The notes: generated by a model from the letters alone, not told the origin. Shown: positions 9,878 through 19,501, counted from the stretch's first letter. The stretch is 64,000 nucleotides of DNA from Roseihalotalea indica (GCF_022458895.1 NZ_JAINFL010000005.1:496001-560000), one strand, 5' to 3'. Program-made: numbers and translations.

Positions 9878-11149
9878 ATGAACCTTGAAACTCTGACGCG
9901 CCTTCGCGAAGAAGCCGAACAACACCTGACCAGTGAACTACTACCATTCTGGTTAGACCGCTCTCTAGATCAGCAACACGGTGGTTTTATCACGCACTTT
10001 GATCGGGATGGTAACGATTCCGGTACCGATGAGAAATCGCTGATTGCGCAAACCCGCTGTGTATATACATTTGCTTCCGCTCATCGGGCGGGCTATGGCA
10101 ATGGCAAGTGTCTGGAATATGCTAAGCACGGCATAGATTTTTTGCTCTCAAAAATGTGGGATAAGGAGCATGGCGGTTTCTTTTGGCTGTTGGACCGGGC
10201 CGGAAATGTTATCATTGATGAAAAGATAGCTTATGGGCATAGTTTTGCTATTTATAGCCTGAGCGAGTATACCTTGGCCTCCGGTGATCCTATTGGCTTA
10301 GAATACGCTTCCCGCTGCTTTGATCTGTTGCAGAAATACGCGGTAGATACCTTGTATGGAGGATACTTTGAAATGTTTCATCGTGATTGGACATTGAAAG
10401 GGCCAGGGGCGGCGGGTGGTGACCGTAAAACGCTGGATGTGCATATGCACCTAATGGAAGCGTTTACCACGCTATACGAATGCAGCCAACAGGATATTCA
10501 TCAGCGTAAACTGGAAGAATCTATTGAGATTTTACTCCAACGAGTGCTGCATCCTCAATACCGGACCGGTATACCCCAGTTTTTTCCAGACTGGCAGGTA
10601 GCTCCTCAAATTAAATTTGATATTGTATGGGGCTGGGATCGTTTTAATGATAGTGGACAAAAAGCTCAGGCGGATGATAATACCAGCTACGGTCACAATG
10701 TAGAATTTGCCTGGTTACTTACCCACGCCCTTACTATTCTGGGTAAGCCTGTTGAGCAATACTTTGATGTGCTAAAAACCTCGTACGATCACGCCGTAGA
10801 TAACGGGATTGACGAAACTTACGGTGGGGTTTATGTGGAAGGGGCGCATTCTGGGAAAGTGTATGATCAGGAAAAGGAGTTCTGGCAGCAGGCTGAGTTA
10901 CTAATCGGCATGCTGGAAGCTTCCCTTACCTTTGGCCTGGAAAAATACTGGCCTGTATACGAAAATGTACACCGATTTGTGTTTGACAAAATGATTCATC
11001 ATTCAGTGGGGGAGTGGTGGCCATTGCTAACCAGAGAAGGAGAGCCAATCTGGACGCACATGAGTCATTCTTGGAAAGTTAATTACCATACAGTAAGAGC
11101 TATGGTGCAGAGTATTGAACGATTAAAAAAGTTAGAGGCACGACTGTAA
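9878..11149 (+). CDS. AGE-family sugar epimerase (cellobiose/N-acylglucosamine 2-epimerase-like)
   Basis: Cytosolic (α/α)6-barrel enzyme of the N-acylglucosamine 2-epimerase superfamily, 423 aa; no signal peptide. The ATG at 9878 is preferred to an in-frame TTG at 9863. Family residues visible: HGGF near residue 30, a D-x-H-M-H-L-M-E-A-F block near 195, DDNTSYGHNVEFAWLL near 270 (His and Glu that in the family act in proton transfer), and the closing HMSHSWKVNYHT. The DDNTSYGHN block resembles cellobiose 2-epimerases more than renin-binding-protein GlcNAc epimerases, so epimerisation of the reducing glucose of a β-disaccharide is a reasonable guess; substrate remains inferred. It is divergent from the DUF3500 gene. 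Confidence 0.88.
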   Translation: MNLETLTRLREEAEQHLTSELLPFWLDRSLDQQHGGFITHFDRDGNDSGTDEKSLIAQTRCVYTFASAHRAGYGNGKCLEYAKHGIDFLLSKMWDKEHGGFFWLLDRAGNVIIDEKIAYGHSFAIYSLSEYTLASGDPIGLEYASRCFDLLQKYAVDTLYGGYFEMFHRDWTLKGPGAAGGDRKTLDVHMHLMEAFTTLYECSQQDIHQRKLEESIEILLQRVLHPQYRTGIPQFFPDWQVAPQIKFDIVWGWDRFNDSGQKAQADDNTSYGHNVEFAWLLTHALTILGKPVEQYFDVLKTSYDHAVDNGIDETYGGVYVEGAHSGKVYDQEKEFWQQAELLIGMLEASLTFGLEKYWPVYENVHRFVFDKMIHHSVGEWWPLLTREGEPIWTHMSHSWKVNYHTVRAMVQSIERLKKLEARL

Positions 11150-11151
11150 TT

Positions 11152-11322
11152 TTATTCTAACTGGGCTAGATAATCAATGACCCTTTCAATAGATATATCA
11201 GTTTGCATCTTGCTTGTGAATATGGTAGAACGGTGAGGTAAGGCGGTTAAACAAATAACAGCCCAAAGAATAAGCAGTACAGTAATTCTCAATTTTAGTT
11301 CAGTAGCTATTTTTGTACTCAT
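11152..11322 (-). CDS. small single-pass membrane protein, 56 aa (hypothetical)
   Basis: Short ORF, ATG at 11322, TAA at 11152-11154. The product starts MSTKIATELKLR, has one hydrophobic segment (~residues 12-28, VLLILWAVICL) and ends in a charged tail DYLAQLE. Support is indirect: a clean ATG, a membrane segment in the positive-inside arrangement, and a 2-nt convergent gap to the epimerase stop that matches the tight packing of the window's other convergent pairs. No family is recognised and no strong ribosome binding site is visible. It could be a chance ORF. Confidence 0.42.
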   Translation of the reverse strand: MSTKIATELKLRITVLLILWAVICLTALPHRSTIFTSKMQTDISIERVIDYLAQLE

Positions 11323-11668
11323 GGGTGAAAAATCTTACTTGTGTAATATAAATACTAATTTAAGTAAAATTAATCACTTAATGGCTACATAATGTTTAAA
11401 TAATTATAATAATAGTTATATATGACTATGGCTTTAGTGTATTTTACATGGATTTATATAATTTTCATGTGAAAAAATTACAATAACGTTCATGTTGTGT
11501 ATCAGTCAGTATTCTCGTTGAAGGTGTCTCTACAAAAGAGATACTTTTATGAGTGTTTCAGTTTCCCAAATTGTTATAAAGAGCATATGAGTCTATCCAT
11601 GCATTGGTTGCCTCTGTACTTCCTATATGAAGGAATGATCTTCTCCATCTATTTTGCTTGAAAAGCCT
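11323..11668. other. AT-rich intergenic stretch
   Basis: About 345 nt with no convincing gene. It contains a hairpin with terminator shape at 11521-11546 (11-bp stem with two G·U pairs, 5-nt loop, followed by TTTT), but it stands ~370 nt after the nearest plus-strand gene, so its role is unclear. The promoter of the Dabb lipoprotein must lie here; no perfect TAnnTTTG box was found. Confidence 0.5.
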
Positions 11669-12124
11669 ATGAAAATAAAATATATAACTTTGGTAAGTCT
11701 TTTGGTCCTGTGCTTTTCAGTGCAGTGTTCCTCACCCACTTCTGAAAATCAAAGTGAATTAGACAAACCGCCGCCTGAGTCAGCATCTAAAATTACTCCG
11801 GCAATGGCAGAAGGAAAGCCTGGGCTTCAACGTATTGTCGCTTTTAAATTTAAAGACGGAACTTCACAAGAAGCTATTCAGCAGCATATGGATGACTTCG
11901 CTGCGTTGGAAGATAGTATTCCGCAAATACTTTCCTATCGGGCGGGAGAAACTTTATCTACCTCCTACGAAGCAACTGGAGATTACGATGTGCTACATTA
12001 TGCAACGTATGAAAGTGAGACTGCTGTGGAAGAATATTTCAACCATCCGGCTCATCAACGTTTTATTGAGCGAAATAAGGCTCATTGGGAGCAGGTCATT
12101 GTATTAAACTCAAAAGTGGAGTAA
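11669..12124 (+). CDS. Dabb-domain lipoprotein
   Basis: 151 aa from the ATG at 11669 (a TTG five codons upstream is unlikely). A basic N-terminus and hydrophobic stretch lead to Cys-Ser-Ser (Cys20), a lipoprotein signal whose -1 residue is Gln, slightly off-consensus. Residues ~50-151 form a stress-responsive α/β-barrel (Dabb) domain: RIVAFKFKDGT, a D-Y-D-V-L-H-Y-A-T-Y strand and the terminal AHQRF-x-E segment. Dabb proteins are small dimeric ferredoxin-like folds with varied or unknown activity. It converges on the aminoacylase gene with a 4-nt gap. Confidence 0.82.
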   Translation: MKIKYITLVSLLVLCFSVQCSSPTSENQSELDKPPPESASKITPAMAEGKPGLQRIVAFKFKDGTSQEAIQQHMDDFAALEDSIPQILSYRAGETLSTSYEATGDYDVLHYATYESETAVEEYFNHPAHQRFIERNKAHWEQVIVLNSKVE

Positions 12125-12128
12125 ATAA

Positions 12129-13712
12129 TTACTGGCTTTGGTAGGCAGGGCTACGAAGTACTCTACCCGCTCGGGTATGCATAAATTCTCCGTTGTTTAC
12201 AGCTATCTGGCCATTTATGATGACATAGCTAATGCCTTCAGGGTACTGATGAGGTTCTTCAAAGGTGGCTTTATCAATAATCGTTGCCGGGTCAAAAATT
12301 ACCAGGTCTGCAAAGGCATTTTCCTGAATTCGCCCTCGGTCTTTCAGCCCTAATCGGTCGGCTGGCATCTGGGTCATTTTATGAATGCCTTCTTCCAGCG
12401 TAATAATAGCACGATCTCGCACGTAATGTCCTAAAACTCGGGGAAATGTACCGTACCAACGGGGATGAGGATGTCCTTCTCCAAAAGCAGCCAAACGCCC
12501 GTCAGACGCTATCATGGTCTTGGAATGTTGCATAATTCGGTCTACATCGCCCTGGTCCATTGCATGGTAAATGGCACTACAGCCTCCATTGGCCTGAGCT
12601 TCTATCACCAACTCGGCCCCATTCTCTACGGTTGGCTCCATCTCCCGTAGCACTGCCCAATCGTGCAATGTTTGCCCTTCTAACTCGGGTTGCCATTCAA
12701 CTTTAGCAAATTGCACTCGACGCAAATCTCTACCTCCCCGGTCGTTAAGGATATTATAGATGATGCCTTGTTTAATACTATCGCGTAAAATAGGTTCTTC
12801 TAACCTTTCTAGAAACGCATCTTGCCCTCCTGAACGAGCCCAACTAGGAATGAGCACCGATATACCCGTGTAACTAGCCGTGTATGGGTACTGATCGATC
12901 ATCACATCGAGACCTAGCTGGCGGGCTGAATCTACCATTGCCAACGTATTTGTGCTGGCACCCCACATGGGCTGACCAATAGCTTTATGGTGAGTCAGAA
13001 TTACCGGAATCTCAGCCTGATCAGCAATCATGATGGCTTCTTCAACGGCATCCAGCAATCCGAGGCCTTCTTCCCGCAGGTGAGAAGTGTAAATGCCATT
13101 GTATTGAGAAGATACTTTTGAAAGAGCGATCACTTCATCAACTTTTGAGAAAGCACCTGGTAAATATTTAAGGCCGGTTGAAATACCAAAAGCTCCGTCC
13201 TGCATGGCCTTGGCTACCTGCTCTTTCATCTGGGCGAGTTCTTCATTGGTCGGTTCGCGGTTATCAAGCTGCATTACATTTTCTCGGATAGTATTATGAC
13301 CCACTAAATAAGCCACATTCATTCCTACTCCTTCGCTTTCAACAGAATCCATATAAACGCTTAGTGGCCAGGGGCTGCGTCCGTCCGGACCACCCAGGGC
13401 CGTAGTTACTCCCTGCCGCACTGCACTTTCTGCTTCCGGAAGGTCAAGTAAAGGTTCGAGATGGGCATGTAGATCAATAAAGCCAGGTGCTACTGCCTGA
13501 CCAGAGGCATCGATCACGGTGGTTGCAGTCTGCTTCGATAGATCTCCAACCTTTACAATTTTTTCTCCCCGGATGCCAATGTCAATTTGTTGAGGTGGAT
13601 TGAGGCTTCCGTCATAGACAGTGCTATTTTTTATAATAATATCGTAGTCTTTTGAGCTTTGGCATCCATAAAGAAATGAAATGTAAAACAGTAGAAAAGA
13701 GAAGTATTTCAT
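12129..13712 (-). CDS. D-aminoacylase-like amidohydrolase lipoprotein
   Basis: 527 aa from the ATG at 13712, chosen because a signal peptide with lipobox LYGC starts there; the frame is open to 13847 but the extra 45 residues look non-coding. The fold is a metal-dependent amidohydrolase: N-terminal β-sandwich, then the HxH metal motif in FIDLHAHLEP (~residue 95), a TSHLREEG metal segment, THHKAIG, and a late MIASDGR aspartate. This order matches N-acyl-D-amino-acid deacylases (D-aminoacylase/YagE-type). The predicted reaction is hydrolysis of N-acyl-D-amino acids or a related amide outside the cytoplasm. It stands alone, upstream of 200 nt of non-coding DNA. Confidence 0.88.
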   Translation of the reverse strand: MKYFSFLLFYISFLYGCQSSKDYDIIIKNSTVYDGSLNPPQQIDIGIRGEKIVKVGDLSKQTATTVIDASGQAVAPGFIDLHAHLEPLLDLPEAESAVRQGVTTALGGPDGRSPWPLSVYMDSVESEGVGMNVAYLVGHNTIRENVMQLDNREPTNEELAQMKEQVAKAMQDGAFGISTGLKYLPGAFSKVDEVIALSKVSSQYNGIYTSHLREEGLGLLDAVEEAIMIADQAEIPVILTHHKAIGQPMWGASTNTLAMVDSARQLGLDVMIDQYPYTASYTGISVLIPSWARSGGQDAFLERLEEPILRDSIKQGIIYNILNDRGGRDLRRVQFAKVEWQPELEGQTLHDWAVLREMEPTVENGAELVIEAQANGGCSAIYHAMDQGDVDRIMQHSKTMIASDGRLAAFGEGHPHPRWYGTFPRVLGHYVRDRAIITLEEGIHKMTQMPADRLGLKDRGRIQENAFADLVIFDPATIIDKATFEEPHQYPEGISYVIINGQIAVNNGEFMHTRAGRVLRSPAYQSQ

Positions 13713-13926
13713 GGTGAGGTTAGGATAATGGATGGTATGAATGCCTACTTGCAACTTAAAAAACAAGCTGTAAACCTGATCAGCAATAAAAATAGGAATA
13801 ATGAGATAGAAGCAAAGCCTTTTTTCTTTAAAGGCAGAGTAAATCACTTAAAACCACTGATTTCTTTTAGCTAGCGCAGATGGGTGATGATGTATATTGG
13901 GGTGAGTTGAAAGTAAGCAAGAATTC

Positions 13927-14766
13927 TTAAAGCTCTACTTGGTCAGAAGCATGGTCTGCTAATTGTTGTTGAAGATGCTCATCAAGTTTAGCTTGCTGTA
14001 TAGTTTTTGCTTCCAGTAATTGTTCTATTGTAAGCCCTTCGGCTCCGCGCAAATCAGCTTTATACAGATTGGCATTTTTGAGATTGGTGCCCATCATAAC
14101 GGTGCCTTTCAGATTAGTCTCCGTAAGCAGCGCATTCTCAAAATTTGCTTTGATAAGAAAAGAACCTTCCAGGTTTGATTTAATTAAAAATGTATCGGAA
14201 AAATTAGCACCACTGGCGTATGAACGAGCTAAATTAGCTTGATTTAAGTTTGAGCCCTGGAAATCGGTTTGATTCATACGGGCATTTTCCAGGTTGCACT
14301 GAATAAGGTTGGAATGGGTAATGTTGGCTGAGTTAAGGTTTGATCCCTTAAGCATAATATGACTAAGGTTGGTCCGTTTGAGATAGCAGTTTACCAGATC
14401 CAGCTTATATTTTTTGTAGCGGTTGAGTCGCTTGATATTACCCGCCGTACGGAAAGCAGATTCTTCAGACTCCCATAAACGGAAATCCTCTATTTCATCC
14501 TGATACATGCGAATCCGGAGACGTTTCTGCCCGCTTTCGTTGATCCAGTAGATAAGAATACCAATTACTGCAATATCGAACAGCATACCATGAGCTTCGG
14601 CCAAAACTTGCCCTACAAAATTATAGTAATCCTCTACGTAGTAAGAATAGCTAAGACCAATGACGATCACCGCCAGTGCGAAGAGTACGAGGAAAGAAGT
14701 AAGCACCGGATGTTCGGGAATAGTCTTAATTCGTTCCAAAATAGATTTCCATCGGTCAAAGCGCAT
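13927..14766 (-). CDS. membrane-anchored pentapeptide-repeat protein
   Basis: 279 aa. Two predicted transmembrane helices (~22-43 and ~60-78) are followed by a charged linker and then pentapeptide repeats of the A(N/D)Lxx type from ~120 to ~240 (for example NLSHI, NLNSA, NLIQC, NLENA, NLNQA, NLEGS, NLKGT, NLYKA), predicting a right-handed quadrilateral β-helix on the cytoplasmic side. The tail is acidic and helical. The same layout occurs in many Bacteroidota and cyanobacterial proteins without known function. No neighbour suggests a role; it reads away from the dehydrogenase gene as a single unit. Confidence 0.83.
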   Translation of the reverse strand: MRFDRWKSILERIKTIPEHPVLTSFLVLFALAVIVIGLSYSYYVEDYYNFVGQVLAEAHGMLFDIAVIGILIYWINESGQKRLRIRMYQDEIEDFRLWESEESAFRTAGNIKRLNRYKKYKLDLVNCYLKRTNLSHIMLKGSNLNSANITHSNLIQCNLENARMNQTDFQGSNLNQANLARSYASGANFSDTFLIKSNLEGSFLIKANFENALLTETNLKGTVMMGTNLKNANLYKADLRGAEGLTIEQLLEAKTIQQAKLDEHLQQQLADHASDQVEL

Positions 14767-14868
14767 ACACAGAATCTTGCAGGATTATTTTAGCAACAGA
14801 ACAACAAAGTAGGAGATTCAGGGGCGTAAAAAGTTGTATTTATGAGGTTAAACCTCACTATGTAGGAA

Positions 14869-15804
14869 CTACGCTAAGTTTAAGGCTTTTATCTTTCGAA
14901 CCAGCGTTAGGTTGATTTTTTCGTATGATTCAAACGTCCATCCAGCTACATGAGGAGTAAATACCACCCGCTCCGATTGACGAAGGTAGTTGAAGCTATT
15001 TTGCTGTTCTTTGGTCAGAGAATTAATTTTCTCGTTTTCCAGCACGTCTAACGCAGCGCCCCGTACTTTACCGCTCTCGAGAGCATCAACCAGGCTTTTC
15101 AGGCGGATAACTTTGCCGCGAGCGGTATTTACTAGAAAAATATTTTTATCAAATCTGGATAAGTAGTTTTCGTCTACCAAAAACTGGGTTTCTTCAGTTA
15201 ATGGTACATGCAAACTGAGAATATCCGCCTGAGAATACAACTCATCCATACTTGCTTCCCGGGCGAAGGCATCACTATAATTTTGTTTGTATTTATCATA
15301 CGCCAGCACGGTAACACCAAAGCTGGAAAGACGTTGCGCAAAAGCCTGCCCCATAAAACCGTACCCAATAAGGCCCACTGTCTTTCCCATCAGTTCTATT
15401 CCCCTGTTTCCTTCCCGGTCCCATTTCCCTTCCCGGATTTGCCGGTCAGCTACTGAGATATGATTGAAGAGATTTAAAAGCATGCCGATGGTATGTTCGG
15501 CCAGGGCATCGCGATTGCCTTCGGGAGCATTTAGAATGCTGATATCACGCTCGTTTAAAGCAATTTCATCCAGTTGGTCCAGCCCGGCTCCGGCACGAGC
15601 CACAAATGTAAGGCGGGTAGCTCGCTCAATCAGTTCACGATCAATCATCAGTTTGCTTCGTACAATCAGGCCGTCGTATTCAGAAATTTGCTCCAGTACT
15701 TCCTGCCGCGTGATGGTAGGGAGGTACTCAGCTTCAAAGCCAATATCATTTAACAAGGGAACAATACTGTCGTGCATTTTATCGACAATGAGACACTTTT
15801 TCAT
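14869..15804 (-). CDS. D-2-hydroxyacid dehydrogenase (phosphoglycerate dehydrogenase-like)
   Basis: 311-aa NAD-dependent dehydrogenase. Seen: substrate-side RSKLMID and an AGAGLDQLD segment, the Rossmann motif GLIGYGFMG (~145), and the catalytic triad Arg in NTARGKVI (~230), Glu in LENEK (~260) and His in TPHVAGWT (~285). It is short and lacks the ACT domain of classical SerA; an unusual insertion (NSLTKEQQNSFNYLRQ) lies between the catalytic Glu and His. It starts 12 nt downstream of mgtE and probably shares its transcript with mgtE and ksgA. The likely substrate is a small 2-hydroxyacid such as 3-phosphoglycerate, but this is not proven by sequence. Confidence 0.9.
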   Translation of the reverse strand: MKKCLIVDKMHDSIVPLLNDIGFEAEYLPTITRQEVLEQISEYDGLIVRSKLMIDRELIERATRLTFVARAGAGLDQLDEIALNERDISILNAPEGNRDALAEHTIGMLLNLFNHISVADRQIREGKWDREGNRGIELMGKTVGLIGYGFMGQAFAQRLSSFGVTVLAYDKYKQNYSDAFAREASMDELYSQADILSLHVPLTEETQFLVDENYLSRFDKNIFLVNTARGKVIRLKSLVDALESGKVRGAALDVLENEKINSLTKEQQNSFNYLRQSERVVFTPHVAGWTFESYEKINLTLVRKIKALNLA

Positions 15805-15816
15805 GAAAATTTAGGG

Positions 15817-17190
15817 CTAAAATTGATATAATAAATGAGCTACGCTGAAGTAAACGGCTAGCCCTAACAGGTCATTTGCAGTGGTAATGAATGGGCCAGA
15901 AGCTAGGGCAGGATTCACCCCAAAGCGATCCAAAATAAGGGGAGTAATGGTACCCATGAGAGAGGCAAGCAGCACTACGCTAAACAGGGCGATGGCCACC
16001 ACGCCTGCCAAACGTAATTCTTCCCCAAAAATAAGGTTAAAACAAAGAACAAGAATGCCCAAAGCTAACCCATTGATCATTGCTACGGTAAGTACTTTCA
16101 CCAGTCGTTTGGCTAATTGGTCACCAAATACGGAAGATGTTGCCAGGCTTTGTACCACCAGTGATGACGACTGTATACCGACGTTTCCGCCGGTTGCAGT
16201 AATAAGTGGAATGAAAAAGGCCATAGCTGGCAATAGAGCAATGTCTTCTTCGAAGATACCGATGAAGCGCGCCCCCAGCAAACCACCTACCATGCCAATA
16301 ATTAACCAAGGCAAACGAGCCCGGGATAAGAGCCACACACTGTCACTTCGCTCTTCCACATCTTCGGAAATACCAGCCATCAAATGGCGCTCTTCCTCAG
16401 CCATCTCGGTAATGACGTCTACAATATCGTCAATGGTAATCCGACCAACCAACCTATCCAGAATATCAACAACAGGAATTACTTCCAGGTCGTACTTACG
16501 CATAATCTCAGCCACTTCTTCTTCTTCCATAAAGGTGTGCACTGAAATAACTTCGCTGTCATAAATATCAGCAATCCTAGTGTCATCCTGTGATAAGATG
16601 ATACGCTTTAAGGACACTTTGCCTAGCAGATGATTCCGATCATCTACAACATATACTGAATATAGCTTATCAACCTTTCCGGCTTGGCGTCGGATTTCTT
16701 CAATACATTGCAGGATATTCCAGTTGATATCGACCTTAATCAGCTCCTTGGCCATCAAGCCGCCCGCCCGGTCTTCTTCATACCGAATCAGGTCCTTTAC
16801 ATGGCGGGCCCGCTCAGCATTCTGCATGTTATCAATAACCTCCTCGCGGGTTTGAATAGGAAGTCTGTTCAGAATATCAGCCCCGTCGTCGGAATCGAGG
16901 TAATCAATAAAGTCAGCTAGTTCGTCGGAGGCAAAATTTCGCAGAAAGGCGGTTTGGTCTTCGTCTTCAATCTCAACAATAACGTCGGCCGCCTTCTCTT
17001 TGTCCAGCAGTTTGAGCACATACTTTGATTCATCGGTATTGAGTTCGTAAAGAACCGTTAGAATGTCAACCGCATTAGCATCTTGCATGCTTTCCTGTAC
17101 CATTTTACGCTCATCCTGAGCAATGGCCAGGCGAACCCACTCCAGGTAGGCCGGTGATACTTCAAACGGTAGAAAGGTTAACGTTTCCAA
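15817..17190 (-). CDS. mgtE: MgtE-type magnesium transporter
   Basis: Mg2+ channel/transporter of the inner membrane, 457 aa. Domains: an acidic MgtE N-domain of helical repeats (~30-130), a CBS pair (~140-260) and five transmembrane helices (~285-457), with the family signatures in GGNVGIQSSSLVVQSLA and near ALASGPFITTANDLLG. The only workable start is TTG at 17190: an in-frame TGA lies three codons upstream and the next ATG (residue 31) is inside conserved N-domain sequence. This TTG overlaps the end of ksgA by 13 nt, pointing to translational coupling. The family is gated by Mg2+ binding to the cytosolic domains. Confidence 0.95.
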   Translation of the reverse strand: METLTFLPFEVSPAYLEWVRLAIAQDERKMVQESMQDANAVDILTVLYELNTDESKYVLKLLDKEKAADVIVEIEDEDQTAFLRNFASDELADFIDYLDSDDGADILNRLPIQTREEVIDNMQNAERARHVKDLIRYEEDRAGGLMAKELIKVDINWNILQCIEEIRRQAGKVDKLYSVYVVDDRNHLLGKVSLKRIILSQDDTRIADIYDSEVISVHTFMEEEEVAEIMRKYDLEVIPVVDILDRLVGRITIDDIVDVITEMAEEERHLMAGISEDVEERSDSVWLLSRARLPWLIIGMVGGLLGARFIGIFEEDIALLPAMAFFIPLITATGGNVGIQSSSLVVQSLATSSVFGDQLAKRLVKVLTVAMINGLALGILVLCFNLIFGEELRLAGVVAIALFSVVLLASLMGTITPLILDRFGVNPALASGPFITTANDLLGLAVYFSVAHLLYQF

Positions 17191-17969
17191 GATTGCTCAA
17201 TTTGCTGGGTGAGACTCACAAAATCCTGCACAGATAACTGTTCGGCTCGCAGGTTCAACATAGGCAACTGCCGGATCAACTCCGGCAAATTTAGAGGTTT
17301 CAGTGCATTACGCAAGGTCTTACGCCGGTTTTGAAACCCCTGTTTTACCACTCTCTTAAATAATACTTCATCGCAGTCAAGTTGTTTGGTTGCATTGCGT
17401 TTTAAGCGAATAACGGCCGACCGAACTTTCGGTGGTGGATGGAATACATGAGGTTCTACAGTGAACAGATATTCTATATCATAGAAGGCTTGCAATAGTA
17501 CGCTCAGTATTCCATACGTTTTATTTCCGTGTTCGGATTGAATCCGTTCGGCAACTTCTTTCTGAAGCATCCCGACTACCTCGGGGATATCCTGGCGGTG
17601 CTCCAGTACCTTAAAGAAAATCTGCGATGATATATTATAGGGGAAGTTTCCGATAATGGCGAACGGGCTGGGTATAGGGGAGAGGTCAGCTTTCAAAAAA
17701 TCCTGATGTAAAATAGGTAAGGCCTCGTAATGTTGCTCGAGATAGGTAACTGACTCGGCATCAACTTCCATAACCGTGGTTTGGTATTGATCAAGACTAA
17801 CCAGAAATTGAGTGAGCACCCCCATGCCCGGTCCAATTTCCAATACCTGCTGATAACCGCCATGTCCGGTTAAGCTGTGTACAATCTTTTCCGCAATATT
17901 CTGATCTTTCAGGAAATGTTGCCCCAGAAACTTCTTAGGTCGTACGTTAGAGATAGGCTTTTTCATCAT
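17178..17969 (-). CDS. rsmA: 16S rRNA dimethyladenosine transferase RsmA/KsgA
   Basis: Dimethylates two adjacent adenines near the 3' end of 16S rRNA during 30S maturation. 263 aa from the ATG at 17969 (a second ATG follows immediately); the frame extends to 18044 but the family's N-terminal motif RPKKFLGQHFL begins right after the 17969 start. SAM-binding VLEIGPGMGVLT and the catalytic NFPYNISSQ are clear, and the C-terminal helical domain is complete. It is divergent from pepA and overlaps mgtE by 13 nt, heading a ksgA-mgtE-dehydrogenase unit. Confidence 0.96.
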   Translation of the reverse strand: MMKKPISNVRPKKFLGQHFLKDQNIAEKIVHSLTGHGGYQQVLEIGPGMGVLTQFLVSLDQYQTTVMEVDAESVTYLEQHYEALPILHQDFLKADLSPIPSPFAIIGNFPYNISSQIFFKVLEHRQDIPEVVGMLQKEVAERIQSEHGNKTYGILSVLLQAFYDIEYLFTVEPHVFHPPPKVRSAVIRLKRNATKQLDCDEVLFKRVVKQGFQNRRKTLRNALKPLNLPELIRQLPMLNLRAEQLSVQDFVSLTQQIEQSWKR

Positions 17970-18049
17970 TGCAAAGTAATAGGGAAACCCGCACATTACC
18001 CTCTGGTTCTCAAAAACATTCTTAAATTGCGCTGAAAAAAACAACGTAT

Positions 18050-19501
18050 ATGTCTATAAAGCTAAAGACGACCAAGTCAATAAAAGATAATGAACATGCC
18101 ATTGTGCTCCTAAATGAAGTTCAGCAAGCCGATGCTTATGCTAAAGGCGAGGCCGAACTGAAATACATTAAACAGAAACTTAGTGACAAGAAGGATATTG
18201 TTGCGTTGAACCAATACGATCGCTGGGTATTTCTGGTTGCTCCGGTGAGTGAGGAATCTGAAGATGATCAGTTGGAGGCCTATCGTAAAATAGGAGTTAA
18301 ACTTTTTCAGGCAGCAAAACAAGAAGGTACGCCTAAGCTTAAAATAACAGGTGATAACGCTGTGCATTTGTTAAGTGTGGCCGAAGGCTTTTTACTGAGT
18401 TCATACGAATTCTCTCGCTATAAAAAAGAAAGTAAGGAGAAAGGTTCTTCCAGTCAGTTAAAAGAACTATGCATCCTCCACCTAGAAGTTAAGAACGCTG
18501 ATATAAGTGAACTTACGAATATAGTAGAGGGGACTTTTTTAGCGCGTAACCTGGTGAACGAGCCGGTAATTTCGCTGAATGCAGAGAAGCTTAGCAAAGC
18601 CTTCAAGAAAGCAGGCAAAGATGCTGGTTTTAGTGTGGAAGTGTTTGACAAGGCAAAAATAAAGTCTCTAAAGATGGGCGGCTTGTTGAGTGTAAATGCC
18701 GGAAGCGAAGATCCGCCTACCTTCAATGTGTTAGAATACAAGCCTAAGAAAGCTGTAAACAGCCAGCCGTACGTATTGGTAGGAAAAGGGGTAACCTATG
18801 ATACTGGTGGGCTGAGCCTGAAACCATCTAATTTTATGGACACCATGAAGTCTGATATGGGAGGTTCAGCGGCCGTTATCGGAACAATGGTGGCCGTTGC
18901 TAAAAATGAGCTGCCGCTTCACATCGTTGGCTTGGTGCCAGCTACGGATAACCGTCCGGGCGGCAATGCCATTGTCCCGGGGGATGTAATTACCATTTCG
19001 GATGGCACGACGGTAGAAGTATTAAACACTGATGCTGAAGGGCGTTTAATTTTGGCTGACGCGCTTTCATTCGCTAAAAAATATAATCCTGCATTGGTTA
19101 TTGATCTGGCTACACTTACCGGAGCTGCTGCTGTGGCCATTGGAAAAGAAGGTGTGGTAATGATGGGTAGCGCTTCTGAGGAATACAAAAATCAGTTAAA
19201 GCAGGCCGGAAACGAAACATACGAGCGCCTGGTAGAATTTCCGCTTTGGAAAGAGTATCGCGACTATCTGAAGTCCGATATTGCTGATCTAAAAAATATT
19301 GGTGGACGTATGGCTGGAGCCATCACTGCCGGAATGTTTTTAAAACATTTTACCGACTACGAGTGGATTCACCTGGATATTGCAGGTGTGGCCTTTCTGG
19401 ATAGCCCTGATGGCTACCGGGGAAAGAATGGAACGGGTGCGGGCGTGCGAATGTTGTACCGTTTTTTCCGCAACCTATCAAATCAAGCCAAAGCATCATG
19501 A
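18050..19501 (+). CDS. pepA: leucyl aminopeptidase family M17
   Basis: Cytosolic di-metal aminopeptidase, 483 aa, the usual family length. Catalytic signatures are visible: VGKGVTYDTGGLSLKP (metal-binding Lys and Asp, ~243-258), MKSDMGGSAAV (~265) and the family signature NTDAEGRLILADAL (~330). The N-terminal half is the weakly conserved macro-like domain. The start at 18050 gives MSIKLKTT and leaves an 80-nt divergent gap to ksgA. The stop overlaps the pdxA start (ATGA at 19498-19501), so the two are translationally coupled. Confidence 0.95.
   Translation: MSIKLKTTKSIKDNEHAIVLLNEVQQADAYAKGEAELKYIKQKLSDKKDIVALNQYDRWVFLVAPVSEESEDDQLEAYRKIGVKLFQAAKQEGTPKLKITGDNAVHLLSVAEGFLLSSYEFSRYKKESKEKGSSSQLKELCILHLEVKNADISELTNIVEGTFLARNLVNEPVISLNAEKLSKAFKKAGKDAGFSVEVFDKAKIKSLKMGGLLSVNAGSEDPPTFNVLEYKPKKAVNSQPYVLVGKGVTYDTGGLSLKPSNFMDTMKSDMGGSAAVIGTMVAVAKNELPLHIVGLVPATDNRPGGNAIVPGDVITISDGTTVEVLNTDAEGRLILADALSFAKKYNPALVIDLATLTGAAAVAIGKEGVVMMGSASEEYKNQLKQAGNETYERLVEFPLWKEYRDYLKSDIADLKNIGGRMAGAITAGMFLKHFTDYEWIHLDIAGVAFLDSPDGYRGKNGTGAGVRMLYRFFRNLSNQAKAS

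Noticed and set aside
11521..11546. Terminator of the epimerase gene
   Set aside because: The hairpin is plausible in shape but 370 nt from the stop codon, with a convergent ORF between, so it was not assigned.
13713..13847. N-terminal extension of the aminoacylase gene
   Set aside because: The signal peptide and lipobox start at 13712; the extra 45 residues would bury them.
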